64,000 nucleotides of DNA from DATJPR01 sp963843525 (GTDB lineage: Bacteria > Bacteroidota > Ignavibacteria > UBA10030 > UBA6906), in NCBI GenBank assembly GCA_963843525.1, contig CAWJKM010000005.1, forward strand, positions 713,095 to 777,094. The letters run 5' to 3'. The translations under genes and the position numbers were made by a program. The stretch's first letter is position 1, and each line of letters starts with the position of its first letter. This document shows positions 54,558-62,717 of this stretch, piece after piece. The notes beneath the pieces were generated by a model. It was not told where the DNA came from. It saw nothing but the letters and a program-made list of their open reading frames with translations, and searched no databases.

Positions 54558-55076
54558 ATGCCCATTTCCCGTCTGCCTGCCGGTATTGCGGTTTCAGGTT
54601 TGCTTCTCTCAGCGTTCCTCTCGTTCGCCGGCTGTGGACAGCCGGACCCGTCAGAACATCTCAAACCCCTCGTGGATACATACATGCGTGCGTGGAATAC
54701 CGGAGACTTCAATGGCCTGGAGGAAGCGGTGAGCAGTCAAATCGAACTCCGTATGTCCCCTCGATTCGACGTCGTCCGCAGTCTGGACTCGTTGAAGAGC
54801 AGCATTGCTCATTGGCGCACAGCGTATCCGGATTTTCAAATCACCCCCGATGAGGTCATCTATGCTCCAAATGCGGTCTCCGTCCGCTGGACGATTCGCG
54901 CGACGAACAGCGGTCCGGGACCACAGCCTCCAACAGGGAAGGCCATCGTTGTTCAGGGCATGAGCATCATCCATGTTTCAGCAGGCAAGATCGTGGATGT
55001 GTGGGTATCGAGCAATGATCTCTCTTGGGCCGAACAGCTGGGGTACACTCTTGCGTCCGCAAGTCCCGGCAGGTAA
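54558..55076 (+). CDS. SnoaL-like (ester cyclase family) lipoprotein
   Basis: 172 residues. Signal sequence with lipobox LSFAGC (Cys at about residue 25). It then has a SnoaL/NTF2-like alpha+beta fold: LVDTYMRAWNTGDFNGLEEAVS, FQITPDEVIYAPNAVSVRWTIRATN and GMSIIHVSAGKIVDVWVSSND. SnoaL relatives include cyclases and many of unknown role. AGGGAGG sits 7 bases before the ATG. The lipobox implies processing by LspA and membrane anchoring. Confidence 0.83.
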   Translation: MPISRLPAGIAVSGLLLSAFLSFAGCGQPDPSEHLKPLVDTYMRAWNTGDFNGLEEAVSSQIELRMSPRFDVVRSLDSLKSSIAHWRTAYPDFQITPDEVIYAPNAVSVRWTIRATNSGPGPQPPTGKAIVVQGMSIIHVSAGKIVDVWVSSNDLSWAEQLGYTLASASPGR

Positions 55077-55222
55077 AATCATCGTGTTCTGGTAAACCGG
55101 GAGCGCCAGGATACATGGAAGGGTGCAACCCTGCACTCATGACCGCAAAAACAGGAAATGCGCAATGTGCGGTGTTGTTGCGCGAGACATGATGTGCCAC
55201 GGCCATCGCCAGGAGGAAGAGA

Positions 55223-55810
55223 ATGAGACACTTGAAGACGATCGTTCTCGTGACAATGCTCTTGATAGTTGAACAGGCCATTGCCCAGAAGCAGACAAGC
55301 TCTCCCGATTCGCCGTTGCAGAAACCAGCGCTCGACGCGGAGCGCGCCAGGCTCGGCTTCCTCGTCGGGAGTTTTGCCACCGAGACAAACATTCCGGCAA
55401 TGCCGTCGGCGCCGAAAGGGGCCACCGGAACGGGGACATCGGTTATTACCTGGGCTCTCGATTCCATGTTCCTGCTGATCGATGAACAAAGCATGAACTC
55501 TCTGTTCGGCCAGTACAAAGGACACGGCGTTCTTGGGTTCGACGCACAAACCCGCAAGTTTCAGCTGTCGATGTTCAACAACTTTGGAGACCATCCTTCT
55601 TACAAAGGAAACTTTGTCGGCGACACTCTGGTGTTGGAAACGAAAGTGCCGATGCCGGGAAGGTCGTTCGATCAGAAGTTGGTTTGGTACAAAGACGGTG
55701 AAGCCGTCACATTGAAAGTGCTGAATGATTTCGGAAAAGGATTTGTTCTCGCCCTTGAGCAAAAGGCAACTCCGGTCGCATCAACCGACAAGGCACGCGA
55801 TGGGGAATGA
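55223..55810 (+). CDS. Exported DUF1579 family protein
   Basis: 195 residues. Signal peptide (TIVLVTMLLIVEQAIAQ). The DUF1579 core has LGFLVGSFATETNIPAMP, GTSVITWALDSMFLLIDEQS, GHGVLGFDAQTRKFQLSMFNNFGDH and a lipocalin-like beta pattern. Function unknown. GGAGGAAG lies before the ATG. Its last 11 bases overlap the GAF-PP2C gene, suggesting co-translation of a secreted protein with a signalling phosphatase. Confidence 0.85.
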   Translation: MRHLKTIVLVTMLLIVEQAIAQKQTSSPDSPLQKPALDAERARLGFLVGSFATETNIPAMPSAPKGATGTGTSVITWALDSMFLLIDEQSMNSLFGQYKGHGVLGFDAQTRKFQLSMFNNFGDHPSYKGNFVGDTLVLETKVPMPGRSFDQKLVWYKDGEAVTLKVLNDFGKGFVLALEQKATPVASTDKARDGE

Positions 55811-57050
55811 AGAACAAAACCAACTGATACAAGAGCTCTTCCTGCTTCAGCGTGTCGCTCAAAGGATCAATTCCAATCTGGACATTGATGCTCTTCTCGA
55901 AGACATTGTCGGCGATGTTGCACAAACATTCGGATGCTCACGTTCGGCAGTCTTACTGAAGGATCACGAAACAAATGAACTTGTCATCGCCGCGGTCCGG
56001 GGTTGGACGGTGAAATACCACCTGAAAGGGGATCGCTTCACGATCGGTGAGTACGGGATGGTGGGACATGTTGGTGCGACAGGCGAGACGTATTACGCGC
56101 CGGACGTGACTGTCGACCCTTACTACCAGGTAAGTGAAGACTTGACCCGTTCGGAGGTCGACATTCCCCTCAAATCGCACGGGCGGCTTATCGGAGTGTT
56201 TAATGCCCAGCACAACGAGTTCAACGCCTTTTCCCCCGACCGCATCCGGCTCTTTGAGTCACTGGCGGGGCACATTGCCACTGCGATAGAAAACGCCCGG
56301 ATGTTTGACAGGGAGCGCACGGAGAAGGAACGGATGAAGAGAGATTTGAGCGAGGCGCAGCGAATACAGGTGGGACTGTTTCCTCAACACTCTCCCACTC
56401 TCCCCGGGTTTTCGGTAAGGGGTCTGTGCCTGCCCTGTCAGGAAGTGGGGGGTGATTGGTATGACTACATCCCCCTGCCGGACGGTCGTCTGGCTGTCGT
56501 TCTGGGGGATGTCTCAGGCAAAGGGATGGGTGCGGCGTTGCTGATGTCGTCAACCCGGACGATTTTGCGACTCGTTGCCGAGGGCGGACTGCCTCCCGGG
56601 GATGTTCTTTCCCGTGTCAATAGAATTCTGCTGAAGGATTTCCCGAGAGCGAAGTTCGTGACGATGCTCTACGCTCTTCTGGATCCTCAACGCCGTACGA
56701 TCGTTTTCGCAAACGCGGGCCACCTCTATCCGCTCCTTGTTGATTCAAGCGGCGCGCATTTCCTGAACACTGATGCCGGAATGCCTTTGGGAATTCAGGA
56801 GGGATCGTTCTCTGAACGGGCTGTGGCGATGGCACCAGGTGTTCGACTTGTCTTCTATTCCGATGGAGTCACCGAATCGATGAATGCATCGCTGCAACAG
56901 TATGGCGACACAAGGCTTCGTGATCATCTCATAAATCCAGCAGCCTCTGTTCAAAGCCTCCTGGACGATGTGCGTTCCTTTGCGGCGGGTCAGTCGGCAT
57001 CCGACGATGTTACAGTCGTCATGATCCAGGCGAATGAACAGGGAAGGTAA
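55800..57050 (+). CDS. GAF-domain PP2C (SpoIIE-type) phosphatase
   Basis: 416 residues. A GAF domain at about 15-170 (LEDIVGDVAQTFGCSRSAVLLKD, GMVGHVGATGETYYAPDV) could bind a small ligand. A linker helix leads to a PP2C domain with the metal motifs EVGGDWYDYIPL, VLGDVSGKGMGAALLMS, ANAGHLYPLL and LVFYSDGVTES. Such RsbU-type phosphatases activate anti-sigma antagonists in partner switching, but none is encoded nearby. It overlaps DUF1579 by 11 bases; 46 bases later comes a second PP2C gene. Confidence 0.92.
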   Translation: MGNEEQNQLIQELFLLQRVAQRINSNLDIDALLEDIVGDVAQTFGCSRSAVLLKDHETNELVIAAVRGWTVKYHLKGDRFTIGEYGMVGHVGATGETYYAPDVTVDPYYQVSEDLTRSEVDIPLKSHGRLIGVFNAQHNEFNAFSPDRIRLFESLAGHIATAIENARMFDRERTEKERMKRDLSEAQRIQVGLFPQHSPTLPGFSVRGLCLPCQEVGGDWYDYIPLPDGRLAVVLGDVSGKGMGAALLMSSTRTILRLVAEGGLPPGDVLSRVNRILLKDFPRAKFVTMLYALLDPQRRTIVFANAGHLYPLLVDSSGAHFLNTDAGMPLGIQEGSFSERAVAMAPGVRLVFYSDGVTESMNASLQQYGDTRLRDHLINPAASVQSLLDDVRSFAAGQSASDDVTVVMIQANEQGR

Positions 57051-57096
57051 GTCCCAAAATTCCCGTACTACCTCCCCCTAGACTTGCGATGAAACT

Positions 57097-58485
57097 GTGA
57101 ATACTCTCCAGACTGAACTTGTCGATATCTCTGCAGGGCTTCTTGTGTGCGCCGCCGGAATACTTGCAACTGTGATCTCACTGCTCCGGCTGAAGAACAG
57201 GGACCTCACGCTCCTGAACTTCGGACTCTTCGCCTTCTTGTACGGGCTCCGAAGGCTGGTCGAGTCGCTGACGATGAAAACGCTGGTCGGTGTTCCCTTC
57301 ACTCTTCCCTATTTTCACGGGTTGCTCACGTATGCACTCGTGATCCCCCTGGCAGCCCTTCTGGTCGACATATTCGGCCGCGGCTTGTACAGTTCGATGG
57401 TTTGGGTATTCCGCTCGACGATCCTCTATGCTCTCGGCGCCGTCACCTATGATCTGCTCCGCCCCGGCCCGCTCGCGGACATCGGGATCTACCGGCCTCT
57501 GGTTGTTCTGTGGGGTCTTGTATGGATCGTGAATGTTCTCCTTTCCCGGCGAGAGCGTGATATTGAACTGCACGTCCTGCAAGTCGTCTTTCTCGTTACC
57601 TTCATATTGGTGGTCATCGATCAACTCATCAGTATCGGCGTTGTATCGTGGCGAGTTCAGCTCGAATGGCCGGGCTTTGCTGTGCAGTTTTTCGGCCTGG
57701 GATTTGTCGCGGTACACCATTTCTTTGCCAACGAACGTAAATTGCAGTCCATGGAGCAGGAAATTGAAATCGCACGGAGGATTCAAGAGTCAAATCTCCC
57801 GGCAACGCTCAATTTCCCGGGAGGGATCGATATTGCCGCGAGGTATGTGCCGATGTCTGCGGTCGCAGGAGATTTTTATGATATTCAGGCAAACAACGGC
57901 TCAGGCGTCGGTATACTGATTGCAGATGTGTCCGGCCATGGTGTCGGCGCTGCATTAATTGGCTCAATGTTGAAGGTGTGTTTTGCATCGCAGGCGGCGC
58001 ACATTGCCGACCCCGCGCATGTCCTTACGGAGATAAATCGCATTCTTCAAGGGAAGATCAAAGACTCATTCATTACCGCCTGTGCAGTGTTCATCGATTG
58101 CCGGAGCGAAATCATCCGTTACTCCATTGCGGGACACCCTCCTCCATTCTTGCTGAGGAAATCGAACCCGGAGATTATCAGACTCACCCACGCAGGTACG
58201 ATCTTAGGTCCATTTCCCGAGGTTGTGTATGAAAACGAAGAGCTCCGCCTTGCGAAAGGGGACCGGCTGGTTCTGTACACCGACGGTCTCACTGAAACGC
58301 AAAGCAAATCCGGCGAGTTCTACGGGGATCGCCGGCTGGAAACGCTCATCAATGCGCATTCGGATGATTCCCCGGAATTGTCTGCCGATCACATTGTCGA
58401 GCAGGTTATCAAATGGTCCCGCAGGTCAGGAGGAAGATCGTTGGATGATGATTTGACGTTGATCGTCGCGGACGTCCTGACCTGA
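57097..58485 (+). CDS. Membrane-anchored PP2C (SpoIIE-type) phosphatase
   Basis: 462 residues. Six or seven membrane segments in residues 8-210, a helical linker (QSMEQEIEIARRIQESNLP), then a PP2C domain with AVAGDFYDIQ, LIADVSGHGVGAALIGS, IAGHPPPFLL and LVLYTDGLTETQSKSGEFYGDRRL, ending DDDLTLIVADV. All metal-binding Asp positions appear intact. The membrane part may be a sensor. Start GTG at 57097 with a poor Shine-Dalgarno. Together with the upstream GAF-PP2C it makes a two-input phosphatase pair. Confidence 0.92.
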   Translation: MNTLQTELVDISAGLLVCAAGILATVISLLRLKNRDLTLLNFGLFAFLYGLRRLVESLTMKTLVGVPFTLPYFHGLLTYALVIPLAALLVDIFGRGLYSSMVWVFRSTILYALGAVTYDLLRPGPLADIGIYRPLVVLWGLVWIVNVLLSRRERDIELHVLQVVFLVTFILVVIDQLISIGVVSWRVQLEWPGFAVQFFGLGFVAVHHFFANERKLQSMEQEIEIARRIQESNLPATLNFPGGIDIAARYVPMSAVAGDFYDIQANNGSGVGILIADVSGHGVGAALIGSMLKVCFASQAAHIADPAHVLTEINRILQGKIKDSFITACAVFIDCRSEIIRYSIAGHPPPFLLRKSNPEIIRLTHAGTILGPFPEVVYENEELRLAKGDRLVLYTDGLTETQSKSGEFYGDRRLETLINAHSDDSPELSADHIVEQVIKWSRRSGGRSLDDDLTLIVADVLT

Positions 58486-58517
58486 CCTTCAGGACCTGTT
58501 GTCGCGACGGAATAAAC

Positions 58518-58547
58518 GTCAGACATCACGTCTAAAGGCTGTCTGAC
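58518..58547. other. Inverted repeat after the PP2C pair
   Basis: GTCAGACA (58518-58525) and TGTCTGAC (58540-58547), perfect 8-bp arms with a 14-base loop, 32 bases past the PP2C stop. No T-run, so either a weak terminator or an operator for the following small gene. Confidence 0.4.
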
Positions 58548-58594
58548 AGCATCGGCGCCGGGCCGGCGTCAACCGTAGACAAGGAATCCATTCC

Positions 58595-58831
58595 ATGAAT
58601 ATAAGACCGTTTGCCATAGCTTTTGTGATCGTGTTTGCAGTTGTCCTGGTAGCGGGTGTGGTTGCGATTTCACTTTTCGGTCTCGCCATTCACGGTTCGG
58701 TAGATCTGAATTGGGAAATCGGGTTCACCGTTGCCATCAGCCTTGCCATCGTCGTGCCGTGGGTTCGCTGGCGTGAAAAGAAGAAGAGTGCAAAACAGCG
58801 TGCCGACAGAGAAGGAAATTTGGCCTCCTGA
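58595..58831 (+). CDS. Small two-helix membrane protein
   Basis: 78 residues. Two hydrophobic segments (AIAFVIVFAVVLVAGVVAISLF and IGFTVAISLAIVVPWVRW), with a short polar link and a basic tail (REKKKSAKQRADRE). No family recognised. CAAGGAATCC precedes the ATG by a usable distance. It may be an accessory to the upstream membrane phosphatase, but there is no direct evidence. Confidence 0.6.
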   Translation: MNIRPFAIAFVIVFAVVLVAGVVAISLFGLAIHGSVDLNWEIGFTVAISLAIVVPWVRWREKKKSAKQRADREGNLAS

Positions 58832-58929
58832 AAGGTGCTCTCTTAACGTACGGTGGGCACCATTTCATTGCAGCCACTGTTTCGATGATTGAGCACTTTC
58901 TGAGCGAACCGATGCCGGGGACGAAGTAG

Positions 58930-58945
58930 GAGGAATTTGTTCCTC
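58930..58945 (+). promoter_or_regulatory. Hairpin hiding a Shine-Dalgarno
   Basis: GAGGAA (58930-58935), loop TTTG, TTCCTC (58940-58945). The left arm is the AGGAGG ribosome-binding site of the 24-codon ORF that starts at 58946, so folding would block its translation. Confidence 0.5.
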
Positions 58946-59020
58946 ATGAAAGAAGCAACGGAAAAGGTCATTCGACTCATCATGGAGGAGCAGCAATGGC
59001 ACAAGCATCGTTTCAGGTAG
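58946..59020 (+). CDS. 24-codon upstream ORF overlapping the next gene
   Basis: ATG at 58946 directly after the AGGAGG hairpin; the product is a 24-residue Glu/Lys/Arg-rich helix-like peptide (MKEATEKVIRLIMEEQQ...) ending at TAG 59018-59020. The main gene starts at 58996, inside it in another frame. Best read as a leader peptide for translational coupling; a real micro-protein is less likely. Confidence 0.4.
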   Translation: MKEATEKVIRLIMEEQQWHKHRFR

Positions 59021-59325
59021 TTACTTATCAGTATTATGACTGGTCGTCCAGAATGACCGGCAAGACCAACCTCATTCTCAAGGGCGCGGGAGGAGAGACC
59101 TGCTCGGTATGGTTTGTAGAAAGCTTGACTGCCAGTCTCCCCCCTGCCCAACAAGTCGCTCCAAACTATTATGCGTTCTACTACCATCACAGCCAGCTGG
59201 AACATCTGATCGACATGGTAAGGAATGAGAAGCCGATCTACGTATTCTTCAACAACGATAACAGCTTCAACAACTCGCGCATATCCACAACGGACGAGCC
59301 CGTCGGCGAAGGAGAAGAAAGCTGA
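58996..59325 (+). CDS. Unknown 109-residue protein
   Basis: Soluble, no signal peptide. Rich in Tyr, Phe and Trp in the first two thirds (FQVVTYQYYDWSSRMTGKTN, ETCSVWFVESL, PNYYAFYYHHSQLEHLIDMV), then IYVFFNNDNSFNNSRISTTDEP and an acidic tail. The pattern is an alpha+beta domain, not low complexity, so it is a real gene. GGAGGAG sits right before the ATG. I do not recognise the family. It overlaps the 24-codon ORF. Confidence 0.7.
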   Translation: MAQASFQVVTYQYYDWSSRMTGKTNLILKGAGGETCSVWFVESLTASLPPAQQVAPNYYAFYYHHSQLEHLIDMVRNEKPIYVFFNNDNSFNNSRISTTDEPVGEGEES

Positions 59326-59771
59326 CGGATGTGTTGACGTACCCGACGCGGACCGGGGAACTCATCTGATTGAGATAGCGGGGACTTTTTGCTCCTGAAT
59401 TTCGGCCTTGTATCTTCTCTGGGATGCTGCATCAAACCCGCAAATTGACAGACTTTCCCCGGTCCTTCCCCTCGTCATTTGACACTTCTTGAACTGCACT
59501 CTATATTCCTTCGAACCATTCCTGTTTTTTCTTTCCAAGTCCCGCCTGCCCACGAGGACAATCATCCAGGAGGTGTAGCGCGCGTTCGATCGGCCTGCGT
59601 CGGGATGGATCACGGAGGCAACGCATGGCGAACGGGATATGCGGCAGCCCGGTGCCAGGGGGAATGACTTCAACGAGCGTTCCATGAGTCATTGAAAGGG
59701 TATCGCAATGGCTTCCTCAGGTTCGAAGGTACAACAATAGAGACCGAAACCGGGGATAAGGAGGTCCACTC
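59326..59771 (+). other. 446-base gap with a promoter and a long leader
   Basis: The first ~150 bases hold nothing I can identify. A strong promoter lies at 59479-59507, so 59514-59771 would be the leader of the amidohydrolase gene. It contains an AGGAGGTG without a following start codon (59570) and a 17-codon ORF from 59610 (MDHGGNAW...), neither convincing. Confidence 0.4.
59479..59507 (+). promoter_or_regulatory. Near-consensus sigma70 promoter
   Basis: TTGACA (59479-59484), a 17-base spacer and TATATT (59502-59507), the best match to consensus in the window. It reads toward the amidohydrolase, whose ATG is about 258 bases past the predicted start. Confidence 0.65.
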
Positions 59772-61058
59772 ATGAAGCCCCATACATGCTGTTCCGGATG
59801 CCTGTTGCTTGCCATACTCTCATTTCCCTTCCACTCAGCGTTCTCCCAGACTTCCATTGACCGCGACCTTCTCGCAGAGATTGAGAAGATTAGGGCGATT
59901 GACAATCACGCCCACGTTCTGCCTGCCCGGAGCCCCGATCCGGTTGAGGGAGAACGCAAGGACCCGCTCGGCAAGGCTCCGTTTGCTTATCCCGTGAGGC
60001 TCCTTGTTACAAATCCCGAGTACGTCGAAGCATGGCATGCTCTGTACGGTTACAGACACGACGACATGACTGCCGACCATGCACGCGAGGCCCTGAAGGC
60101 CAAGCTCCGCCTCATGCAGGAGAAGGGAACGGAATATCCCGCCTGGGTGCTTGACCAGGCCGGCATCGACGCCGTTCTGGTCAACATGCCATTGCTCGGA
60201 CCCGGCCAGAACGCCCCGCGGTTTCTGTGGGTCCCACGGGCCGATGGGTTCCTCTTCCCTTTTCCCGGCGGGGAAGAAAGGATCAATTGGTTTCGCAAGG
60301 AAGTCGGGCTCGACAGTCAGCCAGCCGGCGTCCATGAGTACCTGGACACCATACGCAGGCGACTCGATCAATGGAAGGAAGCAGGAGCGGTAGCGATCAA
60401 GTTCGCGACAGCCTACATTCGGCCACTCGATTTCGATGCGGTTTCAGACGAAGAAGCGAATCACATTTTCGAGCGGTATCATCAGGATCGGAGACTCTCC
60501 GCGCAGGACACCAAGGCCCTTCAGGATTTTCTGTTTCGATTGATCGCACGTGAAGCAGGGCGGCGGGGGCTCATCGTACAGATTCACACGGGGATCGGGG
60601 CGGAGCCGTATTTCAACATCGGCGGGTCCAATCCGATGCATCTGGAAACGATGTTCAATGACACCGCATTGCGACAGACCAGATTCGTGATGCTCCACGG
60701 GGGGTGGCCGTTTGACCGCGAAACGGGGGCGATGCTCATCAAGCCCAACGTGTACGCCGACTTTTCTGCACAGGTGTTCCTGCGCTCGACTGAAGCACTG
60801 AGCAGGACCCTGCGCGATTGGTTGGAGTGGTATCCGGAGAAGGTCCTCTTCGGCACGGATGCGTACCCGGATGATACCCCGCTCGCGAACTGGGAGGAAA
60901 AGCTCTGGCTCGCGAGCAGGACTTCCCGACAGGCGCTCGCGCTCGCCCTCACGCGGATGATGAGGGCCGGGGAGATAACGCGGCAACGTGCCGGTGAACT
61001 GGCGCGCATGGTCTTGCACGACAATGCCGCGAAGCTCTACGGGCTTGAAATGCGCTGA
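59772..61058 (+). CDS. Exported amidohydrolase-family protein
   Basis: 428 residues. Signal peptide (CLLLAILSFPFHSAFSQ). An amidohydrolase-2-type TIM barrel opens with AIDNHAHVLP (HxH metal site). Further metal-site candidates are KFATAYIRP (possible Lys/carbamate or plain Lys), VQIHTGIGAE, FVMLHGGWP and the catalytic Asp in LFGTDAYPDD. It is probably a periplasmic or lipoprotein-like metal-dependent hydrolase or decarboxylase; the substrate is unknown. AAGGAGG lies before the ATG. Expressed from the long-leader promoter. Confidence 0.88.
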   Translation: MKPHTCCSGCLLLAILSFPFHSAFSQTSIDRDLLAEIEKIRAIDNHAHVLPARSPDPVEGERKDPLGKAPFAYPVRLLVTNPEYVEAWHALYGYRHDDMTADHAREALKAKLRLMQEKGTEYPAWVLDQAGIDAVLVNMPLLGPGQNAPRFLWVPRADGFLFPFPGGEERINWFRKEVGLDSQPAGVHEYLDTIRRRLDQWKEAGAVAIKFATAYIRPLDFDAVSDEEANHIFERYHQDRRLSAQDTKALQDFLFRLIAREAGRRGLIVQIHTGIGAEPYFNIGGSNPMHLETMFNDTALRQTRFVMLHGGWPFDRETGAMLIKPNVYADFSAQVFLRSTEALSRTLRDWLEWYPEKVLFGTDAYPDDTPLANWEEKLWLASRTSRQALALALTRMMRAGEITRQRAGELARMVLHDNAAKLYGLEMR

Positions 61059-61099
61059 AGGTCCTTCGTCACCGTAATGGATTAACCAGGGAGGATTCC

Positions 61100-61279
61100 A
61101 TGTTGCCGGTCGAAGAGAAGAACGACGTGTATCCCGTCTGTCCGCACTGCATCAAAGAGCTGGCGAAAGTCTGGTGCCGCGAGCTGGAGAGCCTCTTTGG
61201 GAAGCGGTACATCTACTTTTGTCCGGAGTGCAGGAAAGTCCTGGGCGTAACGCATCGGAAGGGATTCTGGATGGGATGA
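61100..61279 (+). CDS. Small zinc-ribbon protein
   Basis: 59 residues, too short for usual ORF cut-offs. Two cysteine pairs, VCPHCIKEL (residues 14-22) and FCPECRKVL (about 40-48), about 25 residues apart, form a zinc ribbon. A basic Trp-containing tail follows (THRKGFWMG). GGGAGG lies 5 bases before the ATG. No family name known to me. It sits between the amidohydrolase and the metallo-beta-lactamase-fold gene and may be co-transcribed with the former. Confidence 0.75.
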   Translation: MLPVEEKNDVYPVCPHCIKELAKVWCRELESLFGKRYIYFCPECRKVLGVTHRKGFWMG

Positions 61280-61437
61280 GCAGGGAGGGGGGAAGGGAAG
61301 AGGGGGAGAAAGGGGGAAGGGGAGAACGGGAGAGGGGGAGACGAGGGGACTGTGAGACTTTGGGACTAGGGGACTTCGAGAAGCAGGGTATGATGGAAAA
61401 TGGAGGATTGAAGATCGAAGATTGAAGCTTAAAGATG
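61280..61437. repeat. Composite array: purine-only, GGGGACTTTGA and GATTGAA units
   Basis: 61280-61343 is an almost pure G/A tract of GGGGAGA/GGGGAAG units. 61340-61382 has GGGACT/GAGACTTTGGGACT units. 61393-61437 has four GATTGAA/GATCGAA heptamers. Three array families are joined head to tail in one 212-base gap. Confidence 0.85.
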
Positions 61438-61490
61438 AGGCGAGGGAGACGCGGAACGGCTTTGTTCCAGTATGGCGAAAGGAGCAGTCC

Positions 61491-62438
61491 ATGAAGACGC
61501 ATTGGATTCTTCCGACAGTGTTGCTGGTACTTAATGCTCCGCTTTTCGCACAGTCACCGGAGCAGGAAACCAAGGAAACGCTGGCGCAGGTGATTCTTCC
61601 CCGCGTGAGTGTCACTGTGCTGGTCGACAACATGGCGGGTGGAGGCCCGCTTCTGGGGGAATGGGGGGCGTCGTTTCTTGTTCAGACGGACAAGGAGCAG
61701 GTTCTGCTTGATGCAGGAGCTGGTCAGACACTCCTCGGAAACGCTCGGGCGCTCGACGTGGACCTCACAAAAACCACGGCCATCGTCTTCAGTCACGAGC
61801 ATGGCGACCACACCCTGGGATTGGACAGCGCCCTCAGCGCGTGCGGTCCGGTGGATCTGTTCATTCATCCCGCTGCCTTCGAGACACGGTATTGGAAAAT
61901 GGACTCTCGCGCCGAGCCCCACACCCTGCCGTTCTCCCGGCAGCAGCTCGAGCATCGAGTGCGCAGCGTGGTGGAAACGAAAGGACCGACGCGTGTCGGC
62001 GAGGGGCTGACAGTCACCGGGCAGATCCCGCGCGTGTCCGAATTCGAAGACACGGGCTTGCGCCAGTTCGCCTTCCTCGACGAGAAGCTGTCCGAGCCCG
62101 ATCTCATCCTGGACGACCAGGCGCTCTTCTTCCGTGTCCCGGAAGGGGTGGTCATTGTATTGGGCTGCGGTCACGCCGGACTGGTCAACACGATGGCATA
62201 CGTGAGCGAGCTCACGGGGGAGAAGAAGATCTACGCGGTGATCGGCGGGACGCACCTGGTCAGCGCCTCTCCCGATCGTCTGAAGAAGACCGTGGAAGCA
62301 CTCCACAAGTACGACGTGCAGAAAATCATGCTGGGACATTGCACCGGCGTTCGAGCGTTTGCCGAGCTGGCGTGTGCTTTTCCCGGACGCTGTTCGTGGC
62401 CGGCCAGCGGGAGCGTGATCAAATTCGGCGGTCGGTGA
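61491..62438 (+). CDS. Exported metallo-beta-lactamase-fold hydrolase
   Basis: 315 residues. Signal peptide (WILPTVLLVLNAPLFAQ). MBL-fold core with VFSHEHGDHTLGLDSAL (the HxHxDH metal site), LGCGHAGLVNT and HCTGVRAF (further metal ligands). It resembles the 7,8-dihydropterin-6-methyl...synthase-type MBL proteins, but exported. AAAGGAG lies before the ATG at 61491; an upstream in-frame start at 61422 would lose the signal peptide. Ends with a Cys-containing LACAFPGRCSWPASG. Confidence 0.9.
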   Translation: MKTHWILPTVLLVLNAPLFAQSPEQETKETLAQVILPRVSVTVLVDNMAGGGPLLGEWGASFLVQTDKEQVLLDAGAGQTLLGNARALDVDLTKTTAIVFSHEHGDHTLGLDSALSACGPVDLFIHPAAFETRYWKMDSRAEPHTLPFSRQQLEHRVRSVVETKGPTRVGEGLTVTGQIPRVSEFEDTGLRQFAFLDEKLSEPDLILDDQALFFRVPEGVVIVLGCGHAGLVNTMAYVSELTGEKKIYAVIGGTHLVSASPDRLKKTVEALHKYDVQKIMLGHCTGVRAFAELACAFPGRCSWPASGSVIKFGGR

Positions 62439-62514
62439 GCGGGCAGGACAGAATGCGCGACGGGTTTTCCGCCGTGGACCTTTGAAAGACACTACGACAC
62501 GGAGGGCCACTGCC

Positions 62515-62688
62515 ATGAAATACCGGGTACATCGATTCGACATCAGGATGAGATCCGACCAGGCGAAGCTGGAGCAGTTCCTCAACGGCCTGGAAGGTCA
62601 GGTTACCGCCATTGTTCCAAACGTCACCGTGGGTTTTCTCTGGGCTCATCACGTGGACTTTCTCCTCATTGTCGAGAAGGTGGGATGA
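62515..62688 (+). CDS. Small conserved-looking protein
   Basis: 57 residues from the ATG preceded by GGAGGG at 9 bases. It begins MKYRVHRFDIRMRSDQAKL and ends VDFLLIVEKVG: a beta-alpha-beta pattern like a compact ferredoxin-like or DUF4177-type half-domain. I have no firm family name. It sits 29 bases before the MDR oxidoreductase, so co-transcription is likely. Confidence 0.6.
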   Translation: MKYRVHRFDIRMRSDQAKLEQFLNGLEGQVTAIVPNVTVGFLWAHHVDFLLIVEKVG

Positions 62689-62717
62689 ATCCACGGGCTC
62701 CGCAAGGGGGACAACCC

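Noticed and set aside
59362..59685. 107-codon minus-strand ORF in the long gap
   Set aside because: No ribosome-binding site, no domain pattern, and it crosses the strong plus-strand promoter.
59726..59745. tRNA T-loop-like GGTTCGA
   Set aside because: No acceptor or anticodon stems can be drawn around it; no tRNA gene was found anywhere in the window.
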